NCBI GenBank assembly: GCA_905236635.1
Contig: CAJOCJ010000004.1
Coordinates: 62,001-126,000 of the forward strand
Reading direction: 5' to 3'
DNA length: 64,000 nucleotides
DNA from: an uncultured Bacteroidales bacterium
Lineage (GTDB): Bacteria > Bacteroidota > Bacteroidia > Bacteroidales > F082
In this document: one piece after another, positions 30,417 to 37,281 of the stretch
How the letters are laid out: each line of letters opens with the position of its first letter
How positions within the stretch are numbered: the stretch's first letter is position 1
Program-made: the position numbers and the translations under genes
The notes under the pieces: generated by a model
Told to the model about the DNA's origin: nothing
What the model saw: the letters and a program-made list of their open reading frames with translations, nothing else
Databases searched by the model: none

Positions 30417-31724
30417 TTATTGATTATTAGGAAGTTGTAGTATATTTTTCTTCGCAAAAAAGGTCATGGAGATGCCTCTTGCGAGCATGAAGCTGAGGAA
30501 TGCGATCCAGAGTCCGTGGTTGCCGTATATTGGCATCAGGAAGTACCACATCGGCAGGAAGACCAGGATTGACGAGATAATCATGGTGTTGCGGATGGCT
30601 TTTGAGGCCGTCGCCCCGATGTAGATGCCGTCCCACAGGAAGGCGGCGAAGGTGATGATCGGAATCAACACCATATATATATAATAAGGTTGTATCTGTT
30701 CGATGATGACAGGCTGGTCGGAAATGAGTTTCACGAAAGGGGTGGGGAAGAGGGCGTAGAGTATGGCGAAAGGCACGCATATGTAGGCACCCCATTTGAA
30801 GAGATGCATTACCACACTGCGGAGGTTTTTCTCGTCTCTCGCTCCCACAAACTTGCCTACAAGGGCCTCTCCCGCGTAAGCGAAGCCGTCGGTGAAATAT
30901 GAGAAGATATAGAAGAACTGCAGGAGTATCATGTTGATACTCAGCACGTTATCGCCAAGTCTTGCCGATTGGTTAGTAAAGAAGGCTATTGTCAAGACCA
31001 GGAGGATGCTTCTTATCATCAGGTCGGTGTTGACAACGAAAAACTTCTTTAATTTCTTGATATCCAATAATATACGTGTATTGATCTTTATGATATATCT
31101 CTTGTATTTTGTAAAAATGAAGATGATGGCTGTGGCTAGTCCGCAATACTGAGCGATGACGGTACCGAGGGCGACGCCGGTGACGTCTTGATGCATCACC
31201 ACCACGAAGAAGATGCTGAAGACTATGTTTAACACATTGATAATGATGGCAATGGCCATTGGAATCTTGGTGTTTTGCATCCCTATAAACCAGCCGTTGA
31301 GGCAGTAAAGCAGCATATTTGCCGGTGCTGCCCATATTCTGACAAAGAAATATGTGATAGCCAGGTCCTTCACCTCATCGCTTCCATCGAGCAGTATCAG
31401 GCTGAGGTTGGCGATGGGTTTTTGCATACATAATATTAATAGGAATGCTATTATTGCAATTATAGTCGAGCGGTAGAGCGAGTAGCTGACTTCGGAGATG
31501 TCGTTGGCACCGTAGGATTGGGCGGTAAAACCGGTCGTTCCTGCACGCAGGAAGCTGAAGAAGGAATATAGCACGCTGAAGATCGTTCCGCCAAGCGCGA
31601 TAGCTCCGATATAAACCGGCGAACTGAGGTGTCCCATCAATATCATATCCACCAAACCCAGCAGCGGAATGGTTATGTTGCTGATAATGTTTGGTATTGC
31701 GAGTTTGAGTATTGACCGATTCAC
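30417..31724 (-). CDS. MATE family efflux transporter
   Basis: A 12-TM Na+/H+-coupled antiporter of the MATE/DinF group, 435 residues. The start is set at the GTG at 31724 (read as MNRSILKLAIPNIISNITIPLLGLVDMILMGHL). The frame extends to a TTG at 31742, but that codon lies inside the -7 box. The N-terminal IPNIISNITIPLLGLVDM and the second-half repeat are typical of DinF-like members. Substrates unknown. The gene overlaps nothing but is one base from the DUF2779 start. Confidence 0.92.
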   Translation of the reverse strand: MNRSILKLAIPNIISNITIPLLGLVDMILMGHLSSPVYIGAIALGGTIFSVLYSFFSFLRAGTTGFTAQSYGANDISEVSYSLYRSTIIAIIAFLLILCMQKPIANLSLILLDGSDEVKDLAITYFFVRIWAAPANMLLYCLNGWFIGMQNTKIPMAIAIIINVLNIVFSIFFVVVMHQDVTGVALGTVIAQYCGLATAIIFIFTKYKRYIIKINTRILLDIKKLKKFFVVNTDLMIRSILLVLTIAFFTNQSARLGDNVLSINMILLQFFYIFSYFTDGFAYAGEALVGKFVGARDEKNLRSVVMHLFKWGAYICVPFAILYALFPTPFVKLISDQPVIIEQIQPYYIYMVLIPIITFAAFLWDGIYIGATASKAIRNTMIISSILVFLPMWYFLMPIYGNHGLWIAFLSFMLARGISMTFFAKKNILQLPNNQ

Positions 31725-31738
31725 GAAATAAATTTTAT

Positions 31739-31747
31739 GCAAAAATA
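31739..31747 (-). promoter_or_regulatory. -7 box for the MATE gene
   Basis: TATTTTTGC on the minus strand, 14 bases from the GTG start; decides the start against the TTG at 31742. Confidence 0.6.
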
Positions 31748-31779
31748 AAAAATATTGTACAATGTATTAAAAAAATCCG

Positions 31780-31788
31780 TACATTTGC
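31780..31788 (+). promoter_or_regulatory. -7 box upstream of the coiled-coil lipoprotein
   Basis: TACATTTGC with TTGTAC 22 bases upstream; a housekeeping-type rightward promoter about 205 bases before the lipoprotein ATG. It would transcribe through the boxes and sigma-54-like promoter below. Confidence 0.45.
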
Positions 31789-31805
31789 GCTGTAAAATCT
31801 TGAGT

Positions 31806-31860
31806 GTGTGGATTTTTGTGGAACAATTCCACACTTTTCCACACTTTGAGATTGTGGAAA
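31806..31860. promoter_or_regulatory. Cluster of GTGGAA boxes, candidate upstream activator sites
   Basis: Five copies in 55 bases: GTGTGGA (31806), GTGGAA (31818), TTCCACAC (31827), TTCCACAC (31837) and GTGGAAA (31854). The second and third form the inverted repeat GTGGAA-CAA-TTCCAC; the third and fourth are tandem with a 10-base period. They lie 70-130 bases before the sigma-54-like promoter, the usual place for enhancer sites. Confidence 0.55.
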
Positions 31861-31931
31861 CGAAAAAAGTAGAAAATTATAAAATATTGATTATCAACAA
31901 ATTAAAAAATTAAATTAACAAAAACGATAGT

Positions 31932-31948
31932 TTGGCACGATTTTGGCA
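31932..31948 (+). promoter_or_regulatory. Sigma-54-like promoter for the coiled-coil lipoprotein
   Basis: TTGGCACGATTTTGGCA matches YTGGCACGRNNNTTGCW except one base (T to G in the -12 element); GG/GC spacing is exact. It is 46 bases from the ATG at 31994. Confidence 0.6.
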
Positions 31949-31993
31949 CAAACTACATTCGTTAGCATCGACTAATCTTAAATTATAACAACA

Positions 31994-32854
31994 ATGAAAA
32001 AAGTATTTACAATTTTGTCAGTCGCATTAGTAGCTTTAGTATTAAGCTCATGCGTTGAAAGTTCAAAGAAGTATCAGGCATTATTAGCTGAAAAGGAAGC
32101 TCTTGCAGTTGAAAACCAGAACTTGGAGAATGAGTACAATACCACAATCGGTATTATCAACGAAGTTGAGAACAACCTTCAGGCTATCCGTGATGCAGAG
32201 GGTATGTTAACAGTCCAGCAGGAAGGCAGCGAAAGAGACCAGATCGTTTCTGAACTCCTCCAGATCAAAGAAAAGATGGCTGAGAACCGTGCTCGTTTGG
32301 ATTCACTGAACGATGTGCTCGCAAAATCCAACAGAAACAATGGCAACCTCCGCGCTCAGATCAAGAAGCTCCAGGATCAGATTGCTGAAAAAGAAGAGAT
32401 GATTGCTGGCTTGCAGGCTCAGATCGTTGAAAAAGACGGTAAGATCGCTGACCTTAACACACAGGTTGAAACCCTCAACACAGATTTGAACAATGCTAAC
32501 ACAGAGATCGAGAATCTCAGCAACCAGAACTTGGCTCAGACCGACGAGATGAACACAGTTTACTATGTCGGTGGCAAGCTCAAAGAGTTGAAAGAGAAAG
32601 GCGTTATCCTCAGCGCAAAGAAAGTGCTCCAGGGCGATGTCCCAACAGAGCAGTTCACAAAAGCTGACAAGCGCGAACTCAACACAATCGTCTTCAATAC
32701 AAAGAAGGCTGTTGTCCTCTCAACACACCCAGTTGAGTCATACACACTCACAAAAGGTAAAGATGCAGAAGGCAACAAGATCGTGACCCTTGAAATTACA
32801 AATCCAGAGATGTTCTGGAAAGTAACAAGATATTTGGTTGTTCTAACCAAGTAA
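31994..32854 (+). CDS. Coiled-coil lipoprotein (Cbp1-adhesin-like)
   Basis: A 286-residue lipoprotein with lipobox LVLSSC near residue 20. Residues about 30-190 form a long Glu/Lys/Asn-rich coiled coil (heptads such as LAEKEALAVENQNLENEY and QIAEKEEMIAGLQAQIVEKDG). The C-terminal 85 residues (YYVGGKLKELKEKGVILSAKK ... FWKVTRYLVVLTK) form a small beta domain shared by a Bacteroidales family that includes the NCBI-named Cbp1 collagen-binding adhesin. Collagen binding here is unproved. It is probably anchored in the outer membrane. Regulation appears to involve sigma-54 with clustered upstream boxes. A strong terminator follows. Confidence 0.8.
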   Translation: MKKVFTILSVALVALVLSSCVESSKKYQALLAEKEALAVENQNLENEYNTTIGIINEVENNLQAIRDAEGMLTVQQEGSERDQIVSELLQIKEKMAENRARLDSLNDVLAKSNRNNGNLRAQIKKLQDQIAEKEEMIAGLQAQIVEKDGKIADLNTQVETLNTDLNNANTEIENLSNQNLAQTDEMNTVYYVGGKLKELKEKGVILSAKKVLQGDVPTEQFTKADKRELNTIVFNTKKAVVLSTHPVESYTLTKGKDAEGNKIVTLEITNPEMFWKVTRYLVVLTK

Positions 32855-32880
32855 TTTTTCTGCTCGTTTTCAATATTTAC

Positions 32881-32918
32881 GGAAATCCGGTGCCGCCTGG
32901 CGCCGGATTTCTTTTTTT
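32881..32918 (+). terminator. Intrinsic terminator of the coiled-coil lipoprotein gene
   Basis: A 9-bp stem GAAATCCGG (32881-32889) with CCGGATTTC (32902-32910), then eight T. Confidence 0.9.
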
Positions 32919-32952
32919 TGACATTTTTTTGCGCAGATAAAAAGAAAATGTA

Positions 32953-32961
32953 TAATTTTGC
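32953..32961 (+). promoter_or_regulatory. -7 box for the NtrC-family gene
   Basis: TAATTTTGC, 21 bases before ATG 32983. Confidence 0.6.
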
Positions 32962-32982
32962 AAGACGAGCAGAATGATTATT

Positions 32983-34323
32983 ATGTCAAAGAAGATTTTG
33001 ATAGTTGACGACGATGTCGCCTTCGGCGTGATGATAAAGACATGGCTCCAGAAAAACAGCTGGGAGACCGACCTCGTGGCATCTCTGGATAGGGCCTTGC
33101 AAGCCGCCAAGACATCGCGTTATGATTTGATACTCAGCGATTTACGTCTGCCAGACGGCGACGGAATCATGTTTTTAACATACCTCCGCGAGAAGAAAAT
33201 CATGACACCGTTTATCATAATGACAGGCTATGCCGACGTGCAGACCGCCGTCAACGCGATAAAACTCGGTGCCTTCGACTATCTGCAGAAACCTATTGTC
33301 CCCGAGATACTTCAGCAGAAGATAGAGCTGGCGATGAGTCAGGACGACGCTGCCGCTCCCAAGGAGAGAAAAACTGCTCGCAAAGAAGACTACTCCGATA
33401 TGGTGAAGGGTAAGAGTCCCGTGATACAAAGAGTTTACACGCATATCGGATTGGTGGCACCCACCAAGATGTCGGTGCTTGTGCTTGGCGAGAGCGGCAC
33501 AGGCAAGGAATATATCGCACGTATGATCCACGAGCAGAGCGGACGTAAGAACAACCCGTTTATCGCCGTCGACTGCGGCAGTCTATCTATGGAACTGGCA
33601 CCTTCGGAGCTATTCGGACATAAGAAAGGCTCGTTTACCTCGGCCATCGCCGATAAGAAAGGCGTCTTCGAAGAGGCAAAAGGCGGCACGGTGTTCCTCG
33701 ATGAGGTGGGTAACCTGCCTTATGAGGTGCAGAAACAGCTGCTGAGAGCCTTGCAGGAGCAGAAGGTGCGCCCGGTGGGCTCGGCACAGGATGTGGATGT
33801 CGACGTCAGGATCATAGCAGCAACCAACGTGGACTTGGAGAAAGCCATTGAAGACGGCAGCTTCCGCCAGGACCTGTATCATAGAATCAACGAGTTCTCG
33901 TTGGAGGTGCCGCCGTTACGCGAGCGCCTGGAAGACCTCGAGGAGTTTGCGTATCATTTCCTGGCACAGGCCAACGAAGAGCTGGGCAAGGACGTGAAAT
34001 CGATATCGGCCGAGGCAATAGAGAAACTCAAACAACACAAGTGGGACGGCAACCTCCGCGAGCTGAGAAACGTGATACGTCGCGCAACATTATTCGCTGA
34101 AAATCAAGAGATCACGCTTGACAATCTTCCCATGCTGGGCGCTCGCGTACAGAAGACACAGGAGGTCGACGACATGGCATTACAGCCTGGCGACGAGAAG
34201 GAGCAGATACTCGCGGCATTGAATAAGGCGAGGGGTAATAAGACCGTGGCGGCGAAACTGCTTCAGATCGACCGTAAGACCTTATACAACAAGATGCATC
34301 TCTACGGGATGGATCTTACTTAA
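32983..34323 (+). CDS. NtrC-family sigma-54-dependent response regulator
   Basis: A 446-residue activator from ATG 32983. The receiver has Asp53 (LILSDLRLPDGDG) as phosphorylation site. The AAA+ domain has Walker A GESGTGKE (169-176) and the sigma-54 contact loop reads GSFTSA (216-221) instead of the usual GAFTGA. VFLDEVGNLP is Walker B. A Fis-type HTH closes the protein (NKTVAAKLLQIDRKTLYNKM). No sensor kinase is adjacent. The chosen start lies 3 codons after ATG 32974. It may act at the two sigma-54-like promoters in this window, a purely inferred link. It ends in an 8-base convergent overlap with trmH. Confidence 0.92.
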   Translation: MSKKILIVDDDVAFGVMIKTWLQKNSWETDLVASLDRALQAAKTSRYDLILSDLRLPDGDGIMFLTYLREKKIMTPFIIMTGYADVQTAVNAIKLGAFDYLQKPIVPEILQQKIELAMSQDDAAAPKERKTARKEDYSDMVKGKSPVIQRVYTHIGLVAPTKMSVLVLGESGTGKEYIARMIHEQSGRKNNPFIAVDCGSLSMELAPSELFGHKKGSFTSAIADKKGVFEEAKGGTVFLDEVGNLPYEVQKQLLRALQEQKVRPVGSAQDVDVDVRIIAATNVDLEKAIEDGSFRQDLYHRINEFSLEVPPLRERLEDLEEFAYHFLAQANEELGKDVKSISAEAIEKLKQHKWDGNLRELRNVIRRATLFAENQEITLDNLPMLGARVQKTQEVDDMALQPGDEKEQILAALNKARGNKTVAAKLLQIDRKTLYNKMHLYGMDLT

Positions 34324-35002
34324 ACTCAGGATATAATTCGTAAAACTTGTTCTCGAACGTTCGGACACGGTTCAATGACTTGCGTGTCCAGTCGAGGCGT
34401 AACTCTTGCTTCTCTTCTTCGGAGAGATGCCAGTCGATGTCGCTTTTATGGAGGCGCTGTGTCAGCGTGTACATCAGCAAAGCCGCGGAGACACTGATGT
34501 TGAAACTCTCCGTGAAGCCATGCATCGGAATCTGGACGTACATGTCGGAATGCTCGAGGGCATAGTCGGTGAGGCCCGTCTTCTCGGTGCCGAACACCAC
34601 TGCTATCGGTTGGTCGAGAGGCAGCGTGTCGGGCGTGTAGTCGTTCTGATGAGGACAGGTGGCGACGATCTTATAGCCTTTGCTGTGCAGATAGTCGAAA
34701 GTCTCGGGCGTGTTGAACTCTCCTACGTTGTATTTATGCAGGTCGAGCCATTTGACGCTGCCAACCACGATGTCAGGATTGATATCGTAAACCCATTTGT
34801 TTTCGATGATGTGGATGTCTTGGACGCCGGTCAGGTCGCAGGAACGTAAGACGGCGCTGGCATTGTGCGACTGATAGATGTCTTCAAGCACTATGGTGAG
34901 GTGACGGGTGCGATATTGAAGCACCTGCTCGAAGCGCCGTTTTCTCTCGTCGGTGATATAGTTCGAAAGAAACTCGTATAATTTTTGTTCTTTTGCGTTC
35001 AA
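34316..35002 (-). CDS. trmH: tRNA (guanosine(18)-2'-O)-methyltransferase, SpoU/TrmH type
   Basis: A 228-residue SPOUT methyltransferase methylating ribose of G18 in the D loop of tRNA. The TrmH-like motifs are TIVLEDIYQSHNASAVLRSCD (motif 1), AVVFGTEKTGL (motif 2) and MHGFTESFNISVSAALLMY (motif 3 with the knotted SAM site). The C-terminal tail (KQELRLDWTRKSLNRVR) agrees with TrmH rather than RlmB. The stop overlaps the NtrC-type gene by 8 bases. The 5' end is divergent to the TPR gene. Confidence 0.88.
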   Translation of the reverse strand: MNAKEQKLYEFLSNYITDERKRRFEQVLQYRTRHLTIVLEDIYQSHNASAVLRSCDLTGVQDIHIIENKWVYDINPDIVVGSVKWLDLHKYNVGEFNTPETFDYLHSKGYKIVATCPHQNDYTPDTLPLDQPIAVVFGTEKTGLTDYALEHSDMYVQIPMHGFTESFNISVSAALLMYTLTQRLHKSDIDWHLSEEEKQELRLDWTRKSLNRVRTFENKFYELYPEFK

Positions 35003-35089
35003 AATGAATGAGTTACGTGTTTTATGCCTTTATTTGAAAATTTTTACAAATATATTAAAAAATTTGTTCAAACATAAACAAAAAAAGCG

Positions 35090-35098
35090 TATTTTTGC
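35090..35098 (+). promoter_or_regulatory. -7 box for the TPR membrane protein
   Basis: TATTTTTGC, 25 bases before ATG 35124; lies within the open upstream frame, so supports the downstream start. Confidence 0.6.
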
Positions 35099-35123
35099 AG
35101 TTCGAAAAAAATTGTTTTTAGAT

Positions 35124-35816
35124 ATGGCAAAAGAAAATGTAAAGAAAGACGAGGAACGTCTCGAACAGATTGAGTCAACATTAGGTAAAACTGAAATGTT
35201 TGTTGAAAATAACAAGAAGACGATCACCATCGCTGTCATCGCTGTTGTGGTTGTCGTTTTGGCTATTTTCGGAATAAAGAAATTCGTCATGGAGCCACGT
35301 GAAGAGGCTGCAGAAAAGGCTATGTTCCATGCAGAACAGCTTTTCAGAGCAGACGATTATGCTACAGCTCTTAATGGTGACGGTAATTTCGATGGTTTCC
35401 TTGAGGTTATCAATGAATATGGCGGTACAAAATCAGGCAATTTGGCAAAATGCTATGCTGGTTTGTGCTATCTCAATATGGGTGAGTTTGAAAATGCCAT
35501 CAAGTATTTGAAAGAGTTCAAAGGCAAAGACCAGTTCATGAAGCCATTGGCAATGGGCGCTATGGGCGATGCTTATTTGGAGCTTGACAATGTCGCTGAG
35601 GCAGCTTCATGCTATGAGAAGGCAGCAAAGGACACAAAGAACATCACAACTGCTCCTATGTTCCTGATGAAAGCCGGCTATACATACGAAATGCTTGAAA
35701 ACTATAACAAGGCGTTGGAAATGTACACCATCATTAGAGATGAGTATCCTACAAGCACTGAAGGTTTCCACGTTTTGAAGAACATCGCCTACGTAGAGGC
35801 AAAACTCGCAGAATAG
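35124..35816 (+). CDS. YfgM-like TPR protein with one N-terminal membrane span
   Basis: A 230-residue protein from ATG 35124. A short cytoplasmic N-terminus with many charged residues is followed by one span (TITIAVIAVVVVVLAIFGI, about residues 33-51). The rest holds about four tetratricopeptide repeats (NLAKCYAGLCYLNMGEFENAIKYL, AMGDAYLELDNVAEAASCYEKA, ...). This layout resembles YfgM of other bacteria, a periplasmic chaperone partner; the function here is inferred. The start lies after the -7 box, which removes the extra 40 residues of the open frame. Confidence 0.8.
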   Translation: MAKENVKKDEERLEQIESTLGKTEMFVENNKKTITIAVIAVVVVVLAIFGIKKFVMEPREEAAEKAMFHAEQLFRADDYATALNGDGNFDGFLEVINEYGGTKSGNLAKCYAGLCYLNMGEFENAIKYLKEFKGKDQFMKPLAMGAMGDAYLELDNVAEAASCYEKAAKDTKNITTAPMFLMKAGYTYEMLENYNKALEMYTIIRDEYPTSTEGFHVLKNIAYVEAKLAE

Positions 35817-35839
35817 GTTATTGGTTATAGGTTATATAG

Positions 35840-35871
35840 ATGCCTGATTCTTGAGGGAGTCAGGCATTTTT
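35840..35871 (+). terminator. Intrinsic terminator of the TPR gene
   Basis: Stem ATGCCTGA (35840-35847) with TCAGGCAT (35860-35867), then TTTT. Confidence 0.8.
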
Positions 35872-35884
35872 AATAAGTGTAAAA

Positions 35885-36850
35885 ATGAAGATTGTTTATT
35901 TCGGAACACCTGAATTCGCTGCATCTCAGCTTGAGGCTATCTTGGCTGCCGGCTATGAGGTGCCAGCCGTTGTCACCACCCCCGACAAGCCTGCGGGACG
36001 TGGCAAGCAGATGCATTCGTCGGAGGTGAAGGAATGCGCCTTGAGGCATGGATTACCTGTCTTGCAGCCAGAGAAGCTTAAAGACGAGGCTTTCGTGAAG
36101 CGGCTGCGTTCGTTCAACGCCGACCTGTTTGTCGTGGTGGCATTCAGGATGCTTCCCGAGGTTATCTGGAGCATGCCTCCGAAAGGGACCATCAACCTTC
36201 ATGCCTCGCTGCTGCCGCAGTACAGAGGCGCAGCGCCCATCAACCACGCAATCATCAACGGGGAGACTGAGACGGGCTTGACGACCTTCATCCTCGATAA
36301 GGAGATCGACACCGGCGCCATGATTATGCAGGAGAAGCTGGCGATAGGAGAGACCATGACAGCAGGTGAGCTGCACGACGCATTGATGACCCTTGGCAAC
36401 GATGTCATCGTCAAGACTATAAAGAAGATTGAAAACGGTGAGGTCAAAGCACTGAGCCAGACATCGGTCATAGAGAAGGAGAAATTGACGCTGAAACCGG
36501 CGCCTAAGATCTTTAAGGAGGACTGTTACATCGACTGGCACAAGTCGGGAAAAGAGATTTATGACTTCGTGAGAGGCCTCTCACCGTATCCTGCGGCACA
36601 CGCCAAGATACAGAATCCTAACGGCGAGATTTTGGATTTGAAGATTTTTAAGACGGAATTGGCGTCGAAAGACGGCGTAAAAAATGAGGTTTTCAGCCTT
36701 AAAACCGACGAAAAAACGTATCTGGAGGTCGTTTTGGGCGATTCATGCATAAAAATTATCGAAATACAGCAGGCGGGGAAGAAAGCGATGCAAATTGCGG
36801 AATTCCTAAGAGGGGCGCGGCTTTCCGAAGATTGGAAGATAGTTTTGTGA
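35885..36850 (+). CDS. fmt: Methionyl-tRNA formyltransferase
   Basis: Formylates the amino group of Met-tRNAfMet for initiation. The 321-residue length is normal. The N-terminal Rossmann domain has YFGTPEFAA and the catalytic INLHASLLPQYRGAAPINHAI segment (Asn, His; SLLPxYRG signature). The C-terminal beta-barrel contacts tRNA. ATG at 35885 directly follows the previous gene's terminator. No own -7 box was clearly seen; def is not adjacent. Confidence 0.97.
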   Translation: MKIVYFGTPEFAASQLEAILAAGYEVPAVVTTPDKPAGRGKQMHSSEVKECALRHGLPVLQPEKLKDEAFVKRLRSFNADLFVVVAFRMLPEVIWSMPPKGTINLHASLLPQYRGAAPINHAIINGETETGLTTFILDKEIDTGAMIMQEKLAIGETMTAGELHDALMTLGNDVIVKTIKKIENGEVKALSQTSVIEKEKLTLKPAPKIFKEDCYIDWHKSGKEIYDFVRGLSPYPAAHAKIQNPNGEILDLKIFKTELASKDGVKNEVFSLKTDEKTYLEVVLGDSCIKIIEIQQAGKKAMQIAEFLRGARLSEDWKIVL

Positions 36851-36922
36851 GCCGTTTTCAAAAAATTTTCAAAAAAAATTAAAATTTTTTCAAAAAAACT
36901 TTGTAAGTAATTGATTATTGAT

Positions 36923-36931
36923 TATATTTGC
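36923..36931 (+). promoter_or_regulatory. -7 box for the HU gene
   Basis: TATATTTGC, 36 bases before ATG 36968. Confidence 0.6.
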
Positions 36932-36967
36932 AATGTCAAATATTACAAACTTATTAAAACTTACAAA

Positions 36968-37231
36968 ATGAATAAGGCAGAATTAGTAAATGTGATGGCA
37001 GAAAAAGCTGGCCTCACAAAAGTGGACGCAAAGAAAGCATTAGACGCTTTCCTTACAGCAGCAAAAGGTGCAATCCGTAAAGGTGAAAGAATCTCATTAG
37101 TCGGATTTGGTACATTATCAACAACCAAACGCCCAGCTCGTAAAGGTCGTAACCCACAAACTGGCAAAGAAATCACAATCCCTGCAAAGAAGGTCGTGAA
37201 ATTCAAAGCTAGTGCAGACTTAGTAAAATAA
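36968..37231 (+). CDS. HU-family DNA-binding protein
   Basis: An 87-residue nucleoid protein with the HU/IHF fold (MNKAELVNVMAEKAGLTKVDA ... GFGTLSTTKRPARKGRNPQTGKEI). The GRNPQTGKEI arm carries the Pro that intercalates into DNA. The start is ATG 36968, preceded by a leader of about 30 bases after the -7 box. It is followed by a strong terminator and convergent recQ. Confidence 0.95.
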   Translation: MNKAELVNVMAEKAGLTKVDAKKALDAFLTAAKGAIRKGERISLVGFGTLSTTKRPARKGRNPQTGKEITIPAKKVVKFKASADLVK

Positions 37232-37253
37232 TAGGTTTTGCTATTGACACTTA

Positions 37254-37278
37254 GGGCCGCATTCAAGCGGCCTTTTTT
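37254..37278 (+). terminator. Intrinsic terminator of the HU gene
   Basis: A stem GGCCGC (37255-37260) with GCGGCC (37267-37272), then six T. Confidence 0.85.
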
Positions 37279-37281
37279 GTT

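Noticed and set aside
31827-31844. TTCCACAC tandem repeat as the start of a CRISPR or satellite
   Set aside because: Only two tandem copies, in a promoter region; better read as activator boxes.
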